Assembly: GCF_000478585.1 (NCBI RefSeq)
Contig: NZ_ARWI01000001.1
Span: forward strand, 992,001 to 1,056,000
Origin: Thiomicrorhabdus sp. Kp2
GTDB taxonomy: Bacteria; Pseudomonadota; Gammaproteobacteria; Thiomicrospirales; Thiomicrospiraceae
Direction of reading: 5' to 3'
Length of the DNA: 64,000 bases
The notes beneath the pieces were generated by a model. That model worked only from the letters and a program-made list of their open reading frames with translations, was not told the origin of the DNA and made no database searches. A program made the translations under genes and the position numbers. Shown here in pieces: positions 19,184-26,277 of this stretch. The first letter of the stretch is position 1. The number at the start of each line of letters is the position of its first letter.

Positions 19184-20257
19184 CTAATTCGGTACATTAA
19201 TATGCAAGTTTTCTGGCCATTCGACCTGAGAGTCTACTTTTATCCACGCTAATCCAGGCAAGCCTGTTTTGACCTTTTCCAAATGTTTTTCAAGCAGTTC
19301 CGGGTCTATTTTTGCTTTTACACGAAACATTAACTTTTGACGCTCTTTTTCAGTCTCAACCGTTTTAGGTGTAAATTGTGCCGTACTGTCTACAAAAGAA
19401 ATTTTTGCTGGAATAACATAGTTAGGAGCGGCGTCTAAAACAATTCGTACTTCCGCACCGATAGCAATACGCCCAGCAATTTCTTCGGGAATAAAGAATG
19501 TCATATAAACATCACTTAAATCAACCAAGCTTAATAGCTTTCCACCTGGTGAAGTCACTTCTCCAGGTTGGGCAATACGGTACTGTACTCGCCCAGTTCT
19601 AGGAGACTTCAATAAGCTGTCATCAATATCAGCTTGAATACGGGCGATGGTTGCTTCTACCGCTTTTATTTCTGATTGTGCGCCCACTACTTGAGCTTGC
19701 GCTGCTGATACAGCTGCGTTGGCCGCCGCGACTTGAGCCTTAGCCGCCGCGACAGCCGCAGAGGCACTTCTAACTTGTGCACGGTTATCATCTAATTCTT
19801 GGGCAGAAGAAGCCTTTTCCCGTGCTAACACCTCAGAACGCGCTAAACGCCTCTTGGCGGCATCTAATTCCGATTCTCTTTGTATGACAACGGCTTTTGC
19901 AGCAGCCACATCACTGTTTCGTACAGCAACATAAGCTTCTGCACTCAAAACACCATTTACTGCTCGATTGTACTGAGCTTGTGCTTCCGCCAACTGGGCA
20001 TTGAGTACATCCGTTTGCATGGAAGCTAAAATTTGACCCGCTTGCACAAACTGCCCTTCATCAACCAAAATCTGGTCAATTCGACCACCTAATTTGGTTG
20101 CAATATCAATTTCTACCGCTTCAATACGGCCGTTACCATTAACCAGGCCTGGTGTCTTATGACTGTTTTCTAGTTGGTTCCAAACATACCAGGCTATGGC
20201 AGCAACAGCCAAGAGTAGTAAAACTTTTACCAATGTTTTTATATTTGAAGCATTCAT
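19184..20257 (-). CDS. HlyD-family membrane fusion (adaptor) protein
   Basis: A 357-residue periplasmic adaptor with an N-terminal anchor ([16 protein letters not shown]), a lipoyl/barrel half-motif ([22 protein letters not shown]), a long alanine-rich coiled-coil hairpin (~85-215, many AKAQVAAA-type repeats), the second lipoyl half ([21 protein letters not shown]) and a beta-barrel domain. It bridges the inner-membrane ABC permease and the outer-membrane factor encoded immediately upstream. Spacing is 2 bp to the ATPase gene and 5 bp to the outer-membrane gene. A palindrome copy at 20142-20153 encodes TPGLV; it is the only exact copy inside the transposon. Confidence 0.93.
   Translation of the reverse strand: MNASNIKTLVKVLLLLAVAAIAWYVWNQLENSHKTPGLVNGNGRIEAVEIDIATKLGGRIDQILVDEGQFVQAGQILASMQTDVLNAQLAEAQAQYNRAVNGVLSAEAYVAVRNSDVAAAKAVVIQRESELDAAKRRLARSEVLAREKASSAQELDDNRAQVRSASAAVAAAKAQVAAANAAVSAAQAQVVGAQSEIKAVEATIARIQADIDDSLLKSPRTGRVQYRIAQPGEVTSPGGKLLSLVDLSDVYMTFFIPEEIAGRIAIGAEVRIVLDAAPNYVIPAKISFVDSTAQFTPKTVETEKERQKLMFRVKAKIDPELLEKHLEKVKTGLPGLAWIKVDSQVEWPENLHINVPN
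20142..20153. repeat. Palindrome copy inside transposon cargo
   Basis: ACCAGGCCTGGT within the HlyD gene. Its presence in cargo suggests this operon has spent time in genomes that share the repeat. Confidence 0.9.
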
Positions 20258-20262
20258 GAGTA

Positions 20263-21744
20263 TTACTGTCCCTCAGTTTGAATAGGTGTAATGTCTTTAG
20301 TGGCTGTGGTATCACCGCCCAGTGCAGTATAAAGACTGACTTGGTTAGAATATAAAGTACGCTTTGCCTGTACAAATGCTTGTTCTGAGGCTAATAAATC
20401 ACGTTGAGCATCAAGCACTTCTAAATAAGGCGTTGCACCATTCTCATAACGGAGTTGAGCTAAATGAGATCGTCTTTTTTGTATGGCCAAGATATGAGTC
20501 TGCATTTCAAGCTGCTGGGTTAGCCACTTTTGATTTGTAAGAGCACTAGACACTTCCCTAAATGCATTTTGTATGGTTTTTTCATAATTAGCGATCGCTT
20601 GATTGCGACGAATGGTGGCAATATCTAAATTTGCTTGGTTTTTACCCGCGGTAAAAATAGGCAGAGTAATTTGCGGTACAAATCCCCATGTAGTGCTGTC
20701 AGACTTGAATAAACCTGACAGTTCAGCACTGGCTGTACCTGCATAGCCTGTTAAGGTTATATTCGGGAAAAACGCAGCTCTAGCTGCACCGATATTTGCC
20801 GTCGCTGAACGCAATATATGTTCAGCACTAACAATGTCTGGACGATTGGTTAATAGGCGAGAAGGTAAACCGGGCTCAAGCGCTTGAAAAGGAAGCATAT
20901 CATCAAAATAACGAGTTTCAGTTTTCAAATTGATTGGTTTGCCAACTAGAAATGTTAGGTTCTGTAACTGTATATCTCGTAACTGCTCTAATTGAATGTT
21001 AAGCGCTTTTGCTTGTGTTAGCAGAGTTTCAACCTGTGTTAAATCAAGCTCTGAAATGGCTCCGATTTCATATCGACGTTTAAAAATACGATACGATTCT
21101 TGGCGCGTTTCAATCGTTTTATCCGTTAACGCTAAACGTTGATCCAATTCACGTAGACTTAAATAACCATTAACGACTTGAGCAATCAATGCGATTTGAA
21201 AGGACTTTTGAGTACTTTCTTGTGAGAGATAATTTTCTAATGCCGCTTCTTCGAGACTCTGAACACGCCCCCAAAAGTCAATTTCCCATACACTTAAGTT
21301 TGCCACCAGTTGATATTTTGTGGAGTCTAGGTTCGTGCCTGTCACATTAAGATCATACGGTGTTAGCGATCGAGAAACATTAGCACTGGCGGCGATATGT
21401 GGAAATCGGTTCGCATGTTGAATGCCATACATGGCTTGGTATTCTTGAACGCGCAAAGTAGCTAGTTTTAAGTCGCGGTTTTCTTGCAAAGTGTCAGCTA
21501 TTAAGTTTTGTAATGCAGGATCGGTAAAGTATTCACGCCAACTGCTGTTTGCAATTTCTTCAGTCAATATAACTTTATGATTGTCTTGAGGTTGCTGGGC
21601 ATAGGAATCTGGAATAGGTGCTTCAGGTGTTTCATATTCGGGCGCTAAAGAGGTACAGCCTGATAAGAGCACAACTACAGATGTACATAAAACCTGAACG
21701 GTTGTGTTGCTACGAAAACTTTTTTTAAAAAAACGGCTGAACAT
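20263..21744 (-). CDS. Outer-membrane efflux lipoprotein (NodT/OprM family)
   Basis: A 493-residue TolC-type channel protein. The signal peptide ends in a lipobox (VVLLSGC, Cys about residue 30), so it is acylated and outer-membrane anchored, like OprM and NodT. Two TolC-like repeats are visible, with LNVTGTNLDSTKYQ... and NRPDIVSAEHILRSATANIGAARAAFFPNITLTGYAGTAS, the latter a strong family signature. First gene of a four-gene efflux operon, so it should be most exposed to TetR control. The start is at 21744, about 83 bp from the operator. Confidence 0.94.
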   Translation of the reverse strand: MFSRFFKKSFRSNTTVQVLCTSVVVLLSGCTSLAPEYETPEAPIPDSYAQQPQDNHKVILTEEIANSSWREYFTDPALQNLIADTLQENRDLKLATLRVQEYQAMYGIQHANRFPHIAASANVSRSLTPYDLNVTGTNLDSTKYQLVANLSVWEIDFWGRVQSLEEAALENYLSQESTQKSFQIALIAQVVNGYLSLRELDQRLALTDKTIETRQESYRIFKRRYEIGAISELDLTQVETLLTQAKALNIQLEQLRDIQLQNLTFLVGKPINLKTETRYFDDMLPFQALEPGLPSRLLTNRPDIVSAEHILRSATANIGAARAAFFPNITLTGYAGTASAELSGLFKSDSTTWGFVPQITLPIFTAGKNQANLDIATIRRNQAIANYEKTIQNAFREVSSALTNQKWLTQQLEMQTHILAIQKRRSHLAQLRYENGATPYLEVLDAQRDLLASEQAFVQAKRTLYSNQVSLYTALGGDTTATKDITPIQTEGQ

Positions 21745-21830
21745 TCATGCCACCCATAGAGTTTATAATTCGATAATCTTACTGACGCTTTGAAAAATAT
21801 CTGTAAAGCGCATGTCATTTGTTTCATAAT

Positions 21831-21848
21831 ATACCGACTGGTCGGTAT
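21831..21848. promoter_or_regulatory. TetR-family operator in divergent promoter region
   Basis: ATACCGAC-TG-GTCGGTAT, two perfect 8-bp arms with a 2-bp spacer, is the common TetR-type operator form. It lies between the efflux operon (start 21744, minus) and the TetR gene (start 22008, plus), so it can control both directions. Nothing else was recognised in the 263-bp gap. Confidence 0.87.
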
Positions 21849-22007
21849 TTAACAAGTGTATTTTTGTGAAATTTTTATGAAACTTTTATAAGACTAACAG
21901 GGAGAGAGTGTTTGGAAGGTTGTTGATAATAAGATTGCTGCATGTGTGGTATTATCTCGCACGCAGTAATTTCTACCTATCATCCTTTTATGACTTGTAC
22001 CTAATTT

Positions 22008-22643
22008 ATGACTAATTCCACTTTAAACAGCAAGCGCATCTCCCGAGTTCGTTTACCTTCTGATGTGCGTATTCAGCAGCTTTTGGATTCTGCCTTAATA
22101 GAGTTCTCAGCTAAAGGATATTCTGCCACGCGTGTTGATGACATAGCCAAGAGAGCAAAACTTTCTAAAGGTGGTTTTTATACGCATTTCGAGAGTAAAG
22201 ATCAGATCTTTGAGATATTGCTAGTTCAAAAGTTACGACCTGTGAATTTAGATGTGGAACGGATTCTTGCGGAATCACATTCCACGAGTGAACTCGCTGA
22301 GCAATTTGTTGATGAACTTTATAAATCACTAATAGATAAATCAAAAATGGCAATCATTCGTTTACTTATTGCCGAAAGTGAACGAGTACCACACATTGTT
22401 AAAAAATGGAAAGTGGATTATTTAGATCAGGTAACAAAATCCATAGAAACCTTATTAAACGGATGTATTGAAAAAGGTATTTGTAAAGAGAGCATTTTTT
22501 CTCAAAGTCCTTGGTTGATTATTTCTCCTGTTGTTCATGCAGTTGTTATGCAACTAATTCTCGGTTCAAATACCGACAATACCCTTGAGGAGAGTCGTCG
22601 TGATCATAAGGCACTTATTTGTCACATATTAAGTGGTGGATAA
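22008..22643 (+). CDS. TetR/AcrR-family repressor
   Basis: A 211-residue regulator with a clear N-terminal TetR helix-turn-helix: LLDSALIEFSAKGYSATRVDDIAKRAKLSKGGFYTHFESKDQIFEILL at ~24-71. The C-terminal ~130 residues form the variable ligand-binding/dimer domain. It is divergent from the efflux operon and a matching operator lies between them, so it very probably represses the operon and itself until a ligand binds. The inducer is unknown. Confidence 0.93.
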   Translation: MTNSTLNSKRISRVRLPSDVRIQQLLDSALIEFSAKGYSATRVDDIAKRAKLSKGGFYTHFESKDQIFEILLVQKLRPVNLDVERILAESHSTSELAEQFVDELYKSLIDKSKMAIIRLLIAESERVPHIVKKWKVDYLDQVTKSIETLLNGCIEKGICKESIFSQSPWLIISPVVHAVVMQLILGSNTDNTLEESRRDHKALICHILSGG

Positions 22644-22860
22644 CTTTTCCACACAAAGCCTGCTAGATTAGGATCGAGACGTCCTAGGCAACTAAATTCA
22701 TCTAAAATGATTGCATATGAAAAAGTAGACTTAGTTGGCATAAGGTTTAGATCTTTTCCATGAACAAACAACCAGATACCGTGTTCGATTCCATAAATCA
22801 AGCTGGAGTGGATACACTATTCAGTACCTAGATGATAAATTATAATCATCAAAAGGAGTA

Positions 22861-22914
22861 AGTAGGTGAGCCGCAGAAAATACGACCCAAAACTTAAAGC
22901 AGACGTCATTGAAG
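22861..22914 (+). pseudogene. Truncated start of another transposase orfA
   Basis: After an AAAGGAG ribosome site, a GTG at 22867 begins V-SRRKYDPKLKADVIEV before the reading frame is cut by the IS that starts at 22915. The basic SRRKY-P-K-KADV pattern resembles the first residues of IS3-type OrfA proteins. No other coding signal was seen between 22644 and 22860. Confidence 0.45.
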
Positions 22915-22985
22915 TGTAATCCCCCCGAAAAATAACCGAAGTCAAAAGTAGAATTTTCTCGTAAACTAAAAGCAGGAGATTCTGC

Positions 22986-23257
22986 ATGAAAACATCAAAA
23001 TTTACAGACAGCCAAATCATGGCGATTTTGAAACAAAATGAAGCTGGGATTAAGGTTCCCGATCTATGCCGCGAACACGGTATCAGTAGCGCTACTTTTT
23101 ACAAATGGCGCTCTAAATACGGCGGTATGGATAGGATACCGCCATGATTAAGCGTCTAAAAGAGCTTAAAGATGAAAACCGTCGGCTTAAAAAGATGTAT
23201 GCCGAAGAGTGCCTAAAATCCCAGATTCGTCAGGAAGCTCTTGAGGGAAAGTGGTAA
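22986..23257 (+). pseudogene. IS3-family orfA, frameshifted
   Basis: The first part encodes MKTSKFTDSQIMAILKQNEAG, then a helix-turn-helix (VPDLCREHGISSATFYKWRSKYGGMD), and stops at 23147 after IPP. The coding sense resumes at 23144 with MIKRLKELKDENRRLKKMYAEE, the usual OrfA leucine-zipper end, in a different frame. The switch lies in an inverted repeat, GGCGGTAT-GGATAGG-ATACCGCC (23121-23143), which looks like a local duplication or insertion that broke the gene. Confidence 0.82.
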
Positions 23258-23981
23258 CGCCATCTTTACGAAAAGAGATGGCGCAGAATGTGGTTGCACA
23301 CAGAAGAATCAGCATTCGCCTTGCATGTAACATTTTCGGCATTAGCCAAACCTGCTATCGCCACCAACCCAAGCTAGCCAATGAAAATGCCGTCATTGCC
23401 GACTGGCTATTGCATTTAACCACCGCCCAAAAAGGTTGGGGATTCGGATTATGTTTTGACCACCTGCGCAACGTCAAAAAGTTTGAATGGAATCATAAAC
23501 GGGTTTACCGAGTTTACCGTGCATTGGAGCTTAATTTACGGATTAAACCTAAACGTCGGCTTAAGCGTTATAAACCCGATGCTTTGAGTGTTCCAATCGT
23601 GAAGGACTATGTATTGATGTTGACTTCTCTATGCCGAGTCAACGCGTAATCCGCTCTTTAGAACAGGTGATTGAGTGGCGAGGAAAGCCAGCTGCCATAC
23701 ATTGTGATAATGGTCCAGAATATGTCAGTCAGGCACTGATTGATTGGGCAAATACTCAACAAATCACCTTGATGTATACTCAACCCGGCAAGCCAAGACA
23801 GAACGCCTATGTTGAACGATTTAATCGAACGGTGCGGCATGAGTGGTTGGCGCTACACCTGTTTGAAACGATTGAACATGCTCAATATCTGGCCACAGAA
23901 TGGCTTTGGACATACAATAACGAACGACCTAATTCAGCGATTGGTCGTGTGCCGCCAAGGTATTTACTAGACGCGGCTTAA
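23251..23981 (+). pseudogene. IS3-family orfB with internal deletion
   Basis: The N-terminal part (23251-23649) has the IS3 OrfB lead region (ISIRLACNIFGISQTCYRH, KGWGFGLCFDHLRN) up to KDYVLM. The frame then changes and the core resumes as VDFSMPSQRVIRSLEQVIEWRG, IHCDNGPEYVSQALIDWA and the C-terminal YVERFNRTVRHEWL with the last catalytic Glu. The segment that should carry the first catalytic Asp is missing at the junction near 23615-23630, so no active transposase can be made. Confidence 0.87.
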
Positions 23982-24032
23982 CTCTCTACTTTTAACAGCG
24001 GTTAAAAATGGGGGGATTACAGTTATATTGCC

Positions 24033-24575
24033 TTGCCTTTTGATATGAATTCGCCAACAATCGATAATGCGCTTAGAGAGATTAAAGAACTCTTAGAGAA
24101 AAAATTAGAAAATTTAGCTTATAAGATAACATCACGCTTTGCTACACATTGCATTTCAGGTATTGATTTTAAAAGACGCTTCCCAAAAGAAGGATTTGAT
24201 GGTGTAGGCGATTATGATGTTTTAGCCTACTGTCCAGAAAAGAATTTATGGCTAACGATTGAGTGTAAGTACATACAACCACCATTCAGCTTTAAAGACT
24301 CAAGAAGGCTCAGAGATAAAATGTTCGACCAGTCTAGAGGCAAAAGTCATTTATGCAAAATCGCCAAACGAAGACAATTTTTAGCCTCGAACGTTGAAAC
24401 TATAAGGAGTCTTTTAAAATGGCCTAATCCAACCACAAAAACGCTAGAGGAAGTTCGCGAACTTTATGCAAGCAAAGATACCTACTAGTGGATGTGTGCA
24501 ACGCCATATGAAACTCCAACAGAGTTCGTTCAAATTAACTTGCTAGAAAATTGGTTTAAAAAATTAGTGGAGTAA
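24033..24575 (+). pseudogene. Nuclease-like gene fragment with in-frame TAG
   Basis: Reads from TTG 24033 to TAG 24486-24488 (151 residues), then continues in the same frame (WMCATPYETPTEFVQINLLENWFKKLVE) to TAA 24573-24575. The frame is also open upstream into the IS end, so the true 5' end was probably lost when the IS inserted. The core GDYDVLAYCPEKNLWLTIECKYIQ has the Asp...Glu-x-Lys pattern of restriction-type nucleases. The protein family is not recognised. Whether the TAG is decay or a real end is unknown; if real, the CDS is 24033-24488. Confidence 0.55.
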
Positions 24576-24695
24576 CTGAGAGCGTTAATCAAGATTTTCG
24601 ACCGTTAGAACTAACGATTACAACGATTAAATCATGACTTTTCCAGATTAACTCAGGTAGAAAGAGGAGTGCGTTCAGATTTTTTCACTTTATTT

Positions 24696-26078
24696 TCAAT
24701 ACCTTCTCATATAGAGTTTTTCCGGTAAATAAATTTCATCTCTCGACATTTTAATAAAAATATTGGCGACCATTCTCTCCATCACTTTAACAACTACCTT
24801 TTCTAGTAACCTTGTCTCTTCAGGTATAGGTTTAAACCAAAAAAAATCGGTTCTGACCTCACCTTTAGGCGACTTTTCAAGTAGTTCATCAACATTCAAA
24901 TAAATTTCAGACTGCGCTAAGAATTTAAAGCACTCCAAAGAAAATAAAAATTCGATATCCTGGCTATCTAAATTCAAGCGTTTTACTTCATTATAGACTG
25001 GTATATTCAATTCATCATTGAACTTTAAGTATTCGATTTCAAATAGCCTAAAATGACGTTCTCTAACAAACACAACTAGACCAAGGAACAATTCTGACTT
25101 AAAAACTATCCTCCAGAGATATTCCCGGTAATAAGTAAGATTTACACTTCTAGCAAAGCTAAATAATTTGGCAAAATAACAATATTGATAATCATCAACA
25201 TAATCACTGGAATCAATAAAATACAAATATACAAACAAACACCATATTTTATCTTCTATTTTTTTATCTCCAGAAGAAAGCTTAGAAACAATTATTTTGA
25301 TTCGCTCATCAGGAGACTTATTCACTAGCTGACAACTTCGCAATAAATCATCAACAGCTTGAAATTTCAAAGAAATCGAAAATACAAGATTAAAAAACTC
25401 ATCTAAAAAATCAGCCAGCAAAAAATCTTGTTGAAATTGAAATATTTCTTTCTCAATAAAGTTAAAATTTAAATCTTGACCATGATTTTCATCCAACCAA
25501 TCAAATAGGTTTTCAATAAATATAGATCTCTCTCGACTTGGCTGATCATCTACAATTAATGCTTTTTCAACATCGTAGTCAATCATCATGCACTTATGAT
25601 GATGGCAATAGTTGTAATTCTCAAAATTCCAATAAAATCTGATATAGCTATCGTTTTCCCAACACTTCAAACAAATCTTTCTTTTTAAAGAACCTTTACA
25701 ATTGGTCAAACGAAATTGAGAGTGAGAGTAATCTTTTCGAGGAAAGGAATTAGGCTTAATTCTTTTTGTAGTTGCCAGCTCAATAAATAATTTAAGATCA
25801 TCCCAACTAAAACTGCGTTTCTTAAACGAAAATCTTTTTCTATATAAATCCCCCTGATTTGAACCTATCAGCCCAAAAGAAGGAATTGACTCGCCTCTCC
25901 TCATTTCACCTTGTAATCTTACAAAAGCTGTTTTGAATTCATCTATGTTTAAAAAAGCATTAATCATTGACTCTGAGCTATCAAAACAGTTTTGAAAGGC
26001 AATTCTATTTACATAATCAGTCAAAGACTCATTTATTTTTTGCTCATCATTAAATAGCAGTATTGGTATATAGGACAT
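24696..26078 (-). CDS. Second TniQ/TnsD-like target selector
   Basis: A 460-residue protein reading inward from the right transposon end. The N-terminus (YIPILLFNDEQKINESLTDYVNRIAFQNCF) fits the TniQ opening; a zinc module follows with Cys136, Cys139, Cys158 and His161 (ICLKCW ... NYCHHHKC). The remainder is acidic and Phe/Leu-rich and I recognise no domain. By position, next to the parE end, it is a good candidate for the parE-specific selector, with the copy at 12196 serving other targets; this is inference. It is AT-rich compared with the host genes. Only short AT-rich sequence without a recognised feature lies between 24576 and 24695. Confidence 0.7.
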   Translation of the reverse strand: MSYIPILLFNDEQKINESLTDYVNRIAFQNCFDSSESMINAFLNIDEFKTAFVRLQGEMRRGESIPSFGLIGSNQGDLYRKRFSFKKRSFSWDDLKLFIELATTKRIKPNSFPRKDYSHSQFRLTNCKGSLKRKICLKCWENDSYIRFYWNFENYNYCHHHKCMMIDYDVEKALIVDDQPSRERSIFIENLFDWLDENHGQDLNFNFIEKEIFQFQQDFLLADFLDEFFNLVFSISLKFQAVDDLLRSCQLVNKSPDERIKIIVSKLSSGDKKIEDKIWCLFVYLYFIDSSDYVDDYQYCYFAKLFSFARSVNLTYYREYLWRIVFKSELFLGLVVFVRERHFRLFEIEYLKFNDELNIPVYNEVKRLNLDSQDIEFLFSLECFKFLAQSEIYLNVDELLEKSPKGEVRTDFFWFKPIPEETRLLEKVVVKVMERMVANIFIKMSRDEIYLPEKLYMRRY

Positions 26079-26164
26079 TCTTAAAATTTATTTATTGAAT
26101 TTGAAGCGACATAAAATTTCAGAATGCCGATATTCAAAAAACAAGGTTACAAACCAAACACCAG

Positions 26165-26214
26165 CAAGAACATATACTTTTATGATGATAAAAAATTATA
26201 TTTTTAGTGACAAA
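26165..26214 (-). promoter_or_regulatory. Internal TnsB-binding-like repeats, right end
   Basis: On the minus strand GTCACTAAAAATATAATTTTTT (from 26214) repeats the AAAAATATAATTT block of the terminal repeats, and ATCATAAAAGTATATG follows near 26186. Together with the terminal site this gives three candidate TnsB sites at the right end, and they overlap the upstream region of the tniQ-like gene at 26078. Confidence 0.65.
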
Positions 26215-26244
26215 AAAACAAGATAACAATAACTTACATCCCAT

Positions 26245-26272
26245 AAATTATATTTTTATGATGACATCATCA
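26245..26272 (-). repeat. Right terminal inverted repeat
   Basis: Read on the minus strand it begins TGATGATGTCATCAT and ends AAAAATATAATTT, matching the left end at 25 of 28 positions. The outer base is at 26272, directly beside the duplicated GTAAT. Confidence 0.9.
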
Positions 26273-26277
26273 GTAAT
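26273..26277. other. Target-site duplication GTAAT, right copy
   Basis: Five bases identical to 8559-8563. The last base is also the final base of the parE stop codon on the minus strand, fixing the insertion point at the end of parE. Confidence 0.92.

Larger units (their letters stand above)
22915..24021 (+). mobile_element. IS3-family (IS407-like) element, degenerate
   Basis: An 1107-bp insertion sequence with inverted ends starting TGTAATCCCCCC on both sides; homology extends through AAAAGTAGA further in. The flanks (GAAG left, GTTA right) do not match, so there is no target duplication: it has either recombined or lost flanking DNA. It contains a broken orfA (22986-23147, then 23144-23257 in another frame) and a broken orfB (23251-23981). 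Confidence 0.9.
8564..26272. mobile_element. Tn7-like transposon at the 3' end of parE
   Basis: A complete-looking 17,709-bp element. The terminal inverted repeats (8564-8591 and 26245-26272) match at 25 of 28 bases and begin TGA[C/T]GATG; both sides carry the 5-bp duplication GTAAT. It encodes TnsA, TnsB, TnsC and a TniQ protein reading inward from the left end and a second TniQ-like protein reading inward from the right end. Cargo is an LpxR-like enzyme and a TetR-controlled ABC efflux operon, with remnants of IS3-family elements and of two nuclease/defence-like genes. The right end abuts parE: the right GTAAT shares one base with the parE stop codon. No CRISPR array or cas gene is present, so targeting should be by TniQ/TnsD-type DNA binding. 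Confidence 0.93.

Noticed and set aside
8564-26272. A CRISPR-associated transposon (CAST)
   Set aside because: No spacer-repeat array and no cas gene were found in the element; the targeting genes are TniQ type only.
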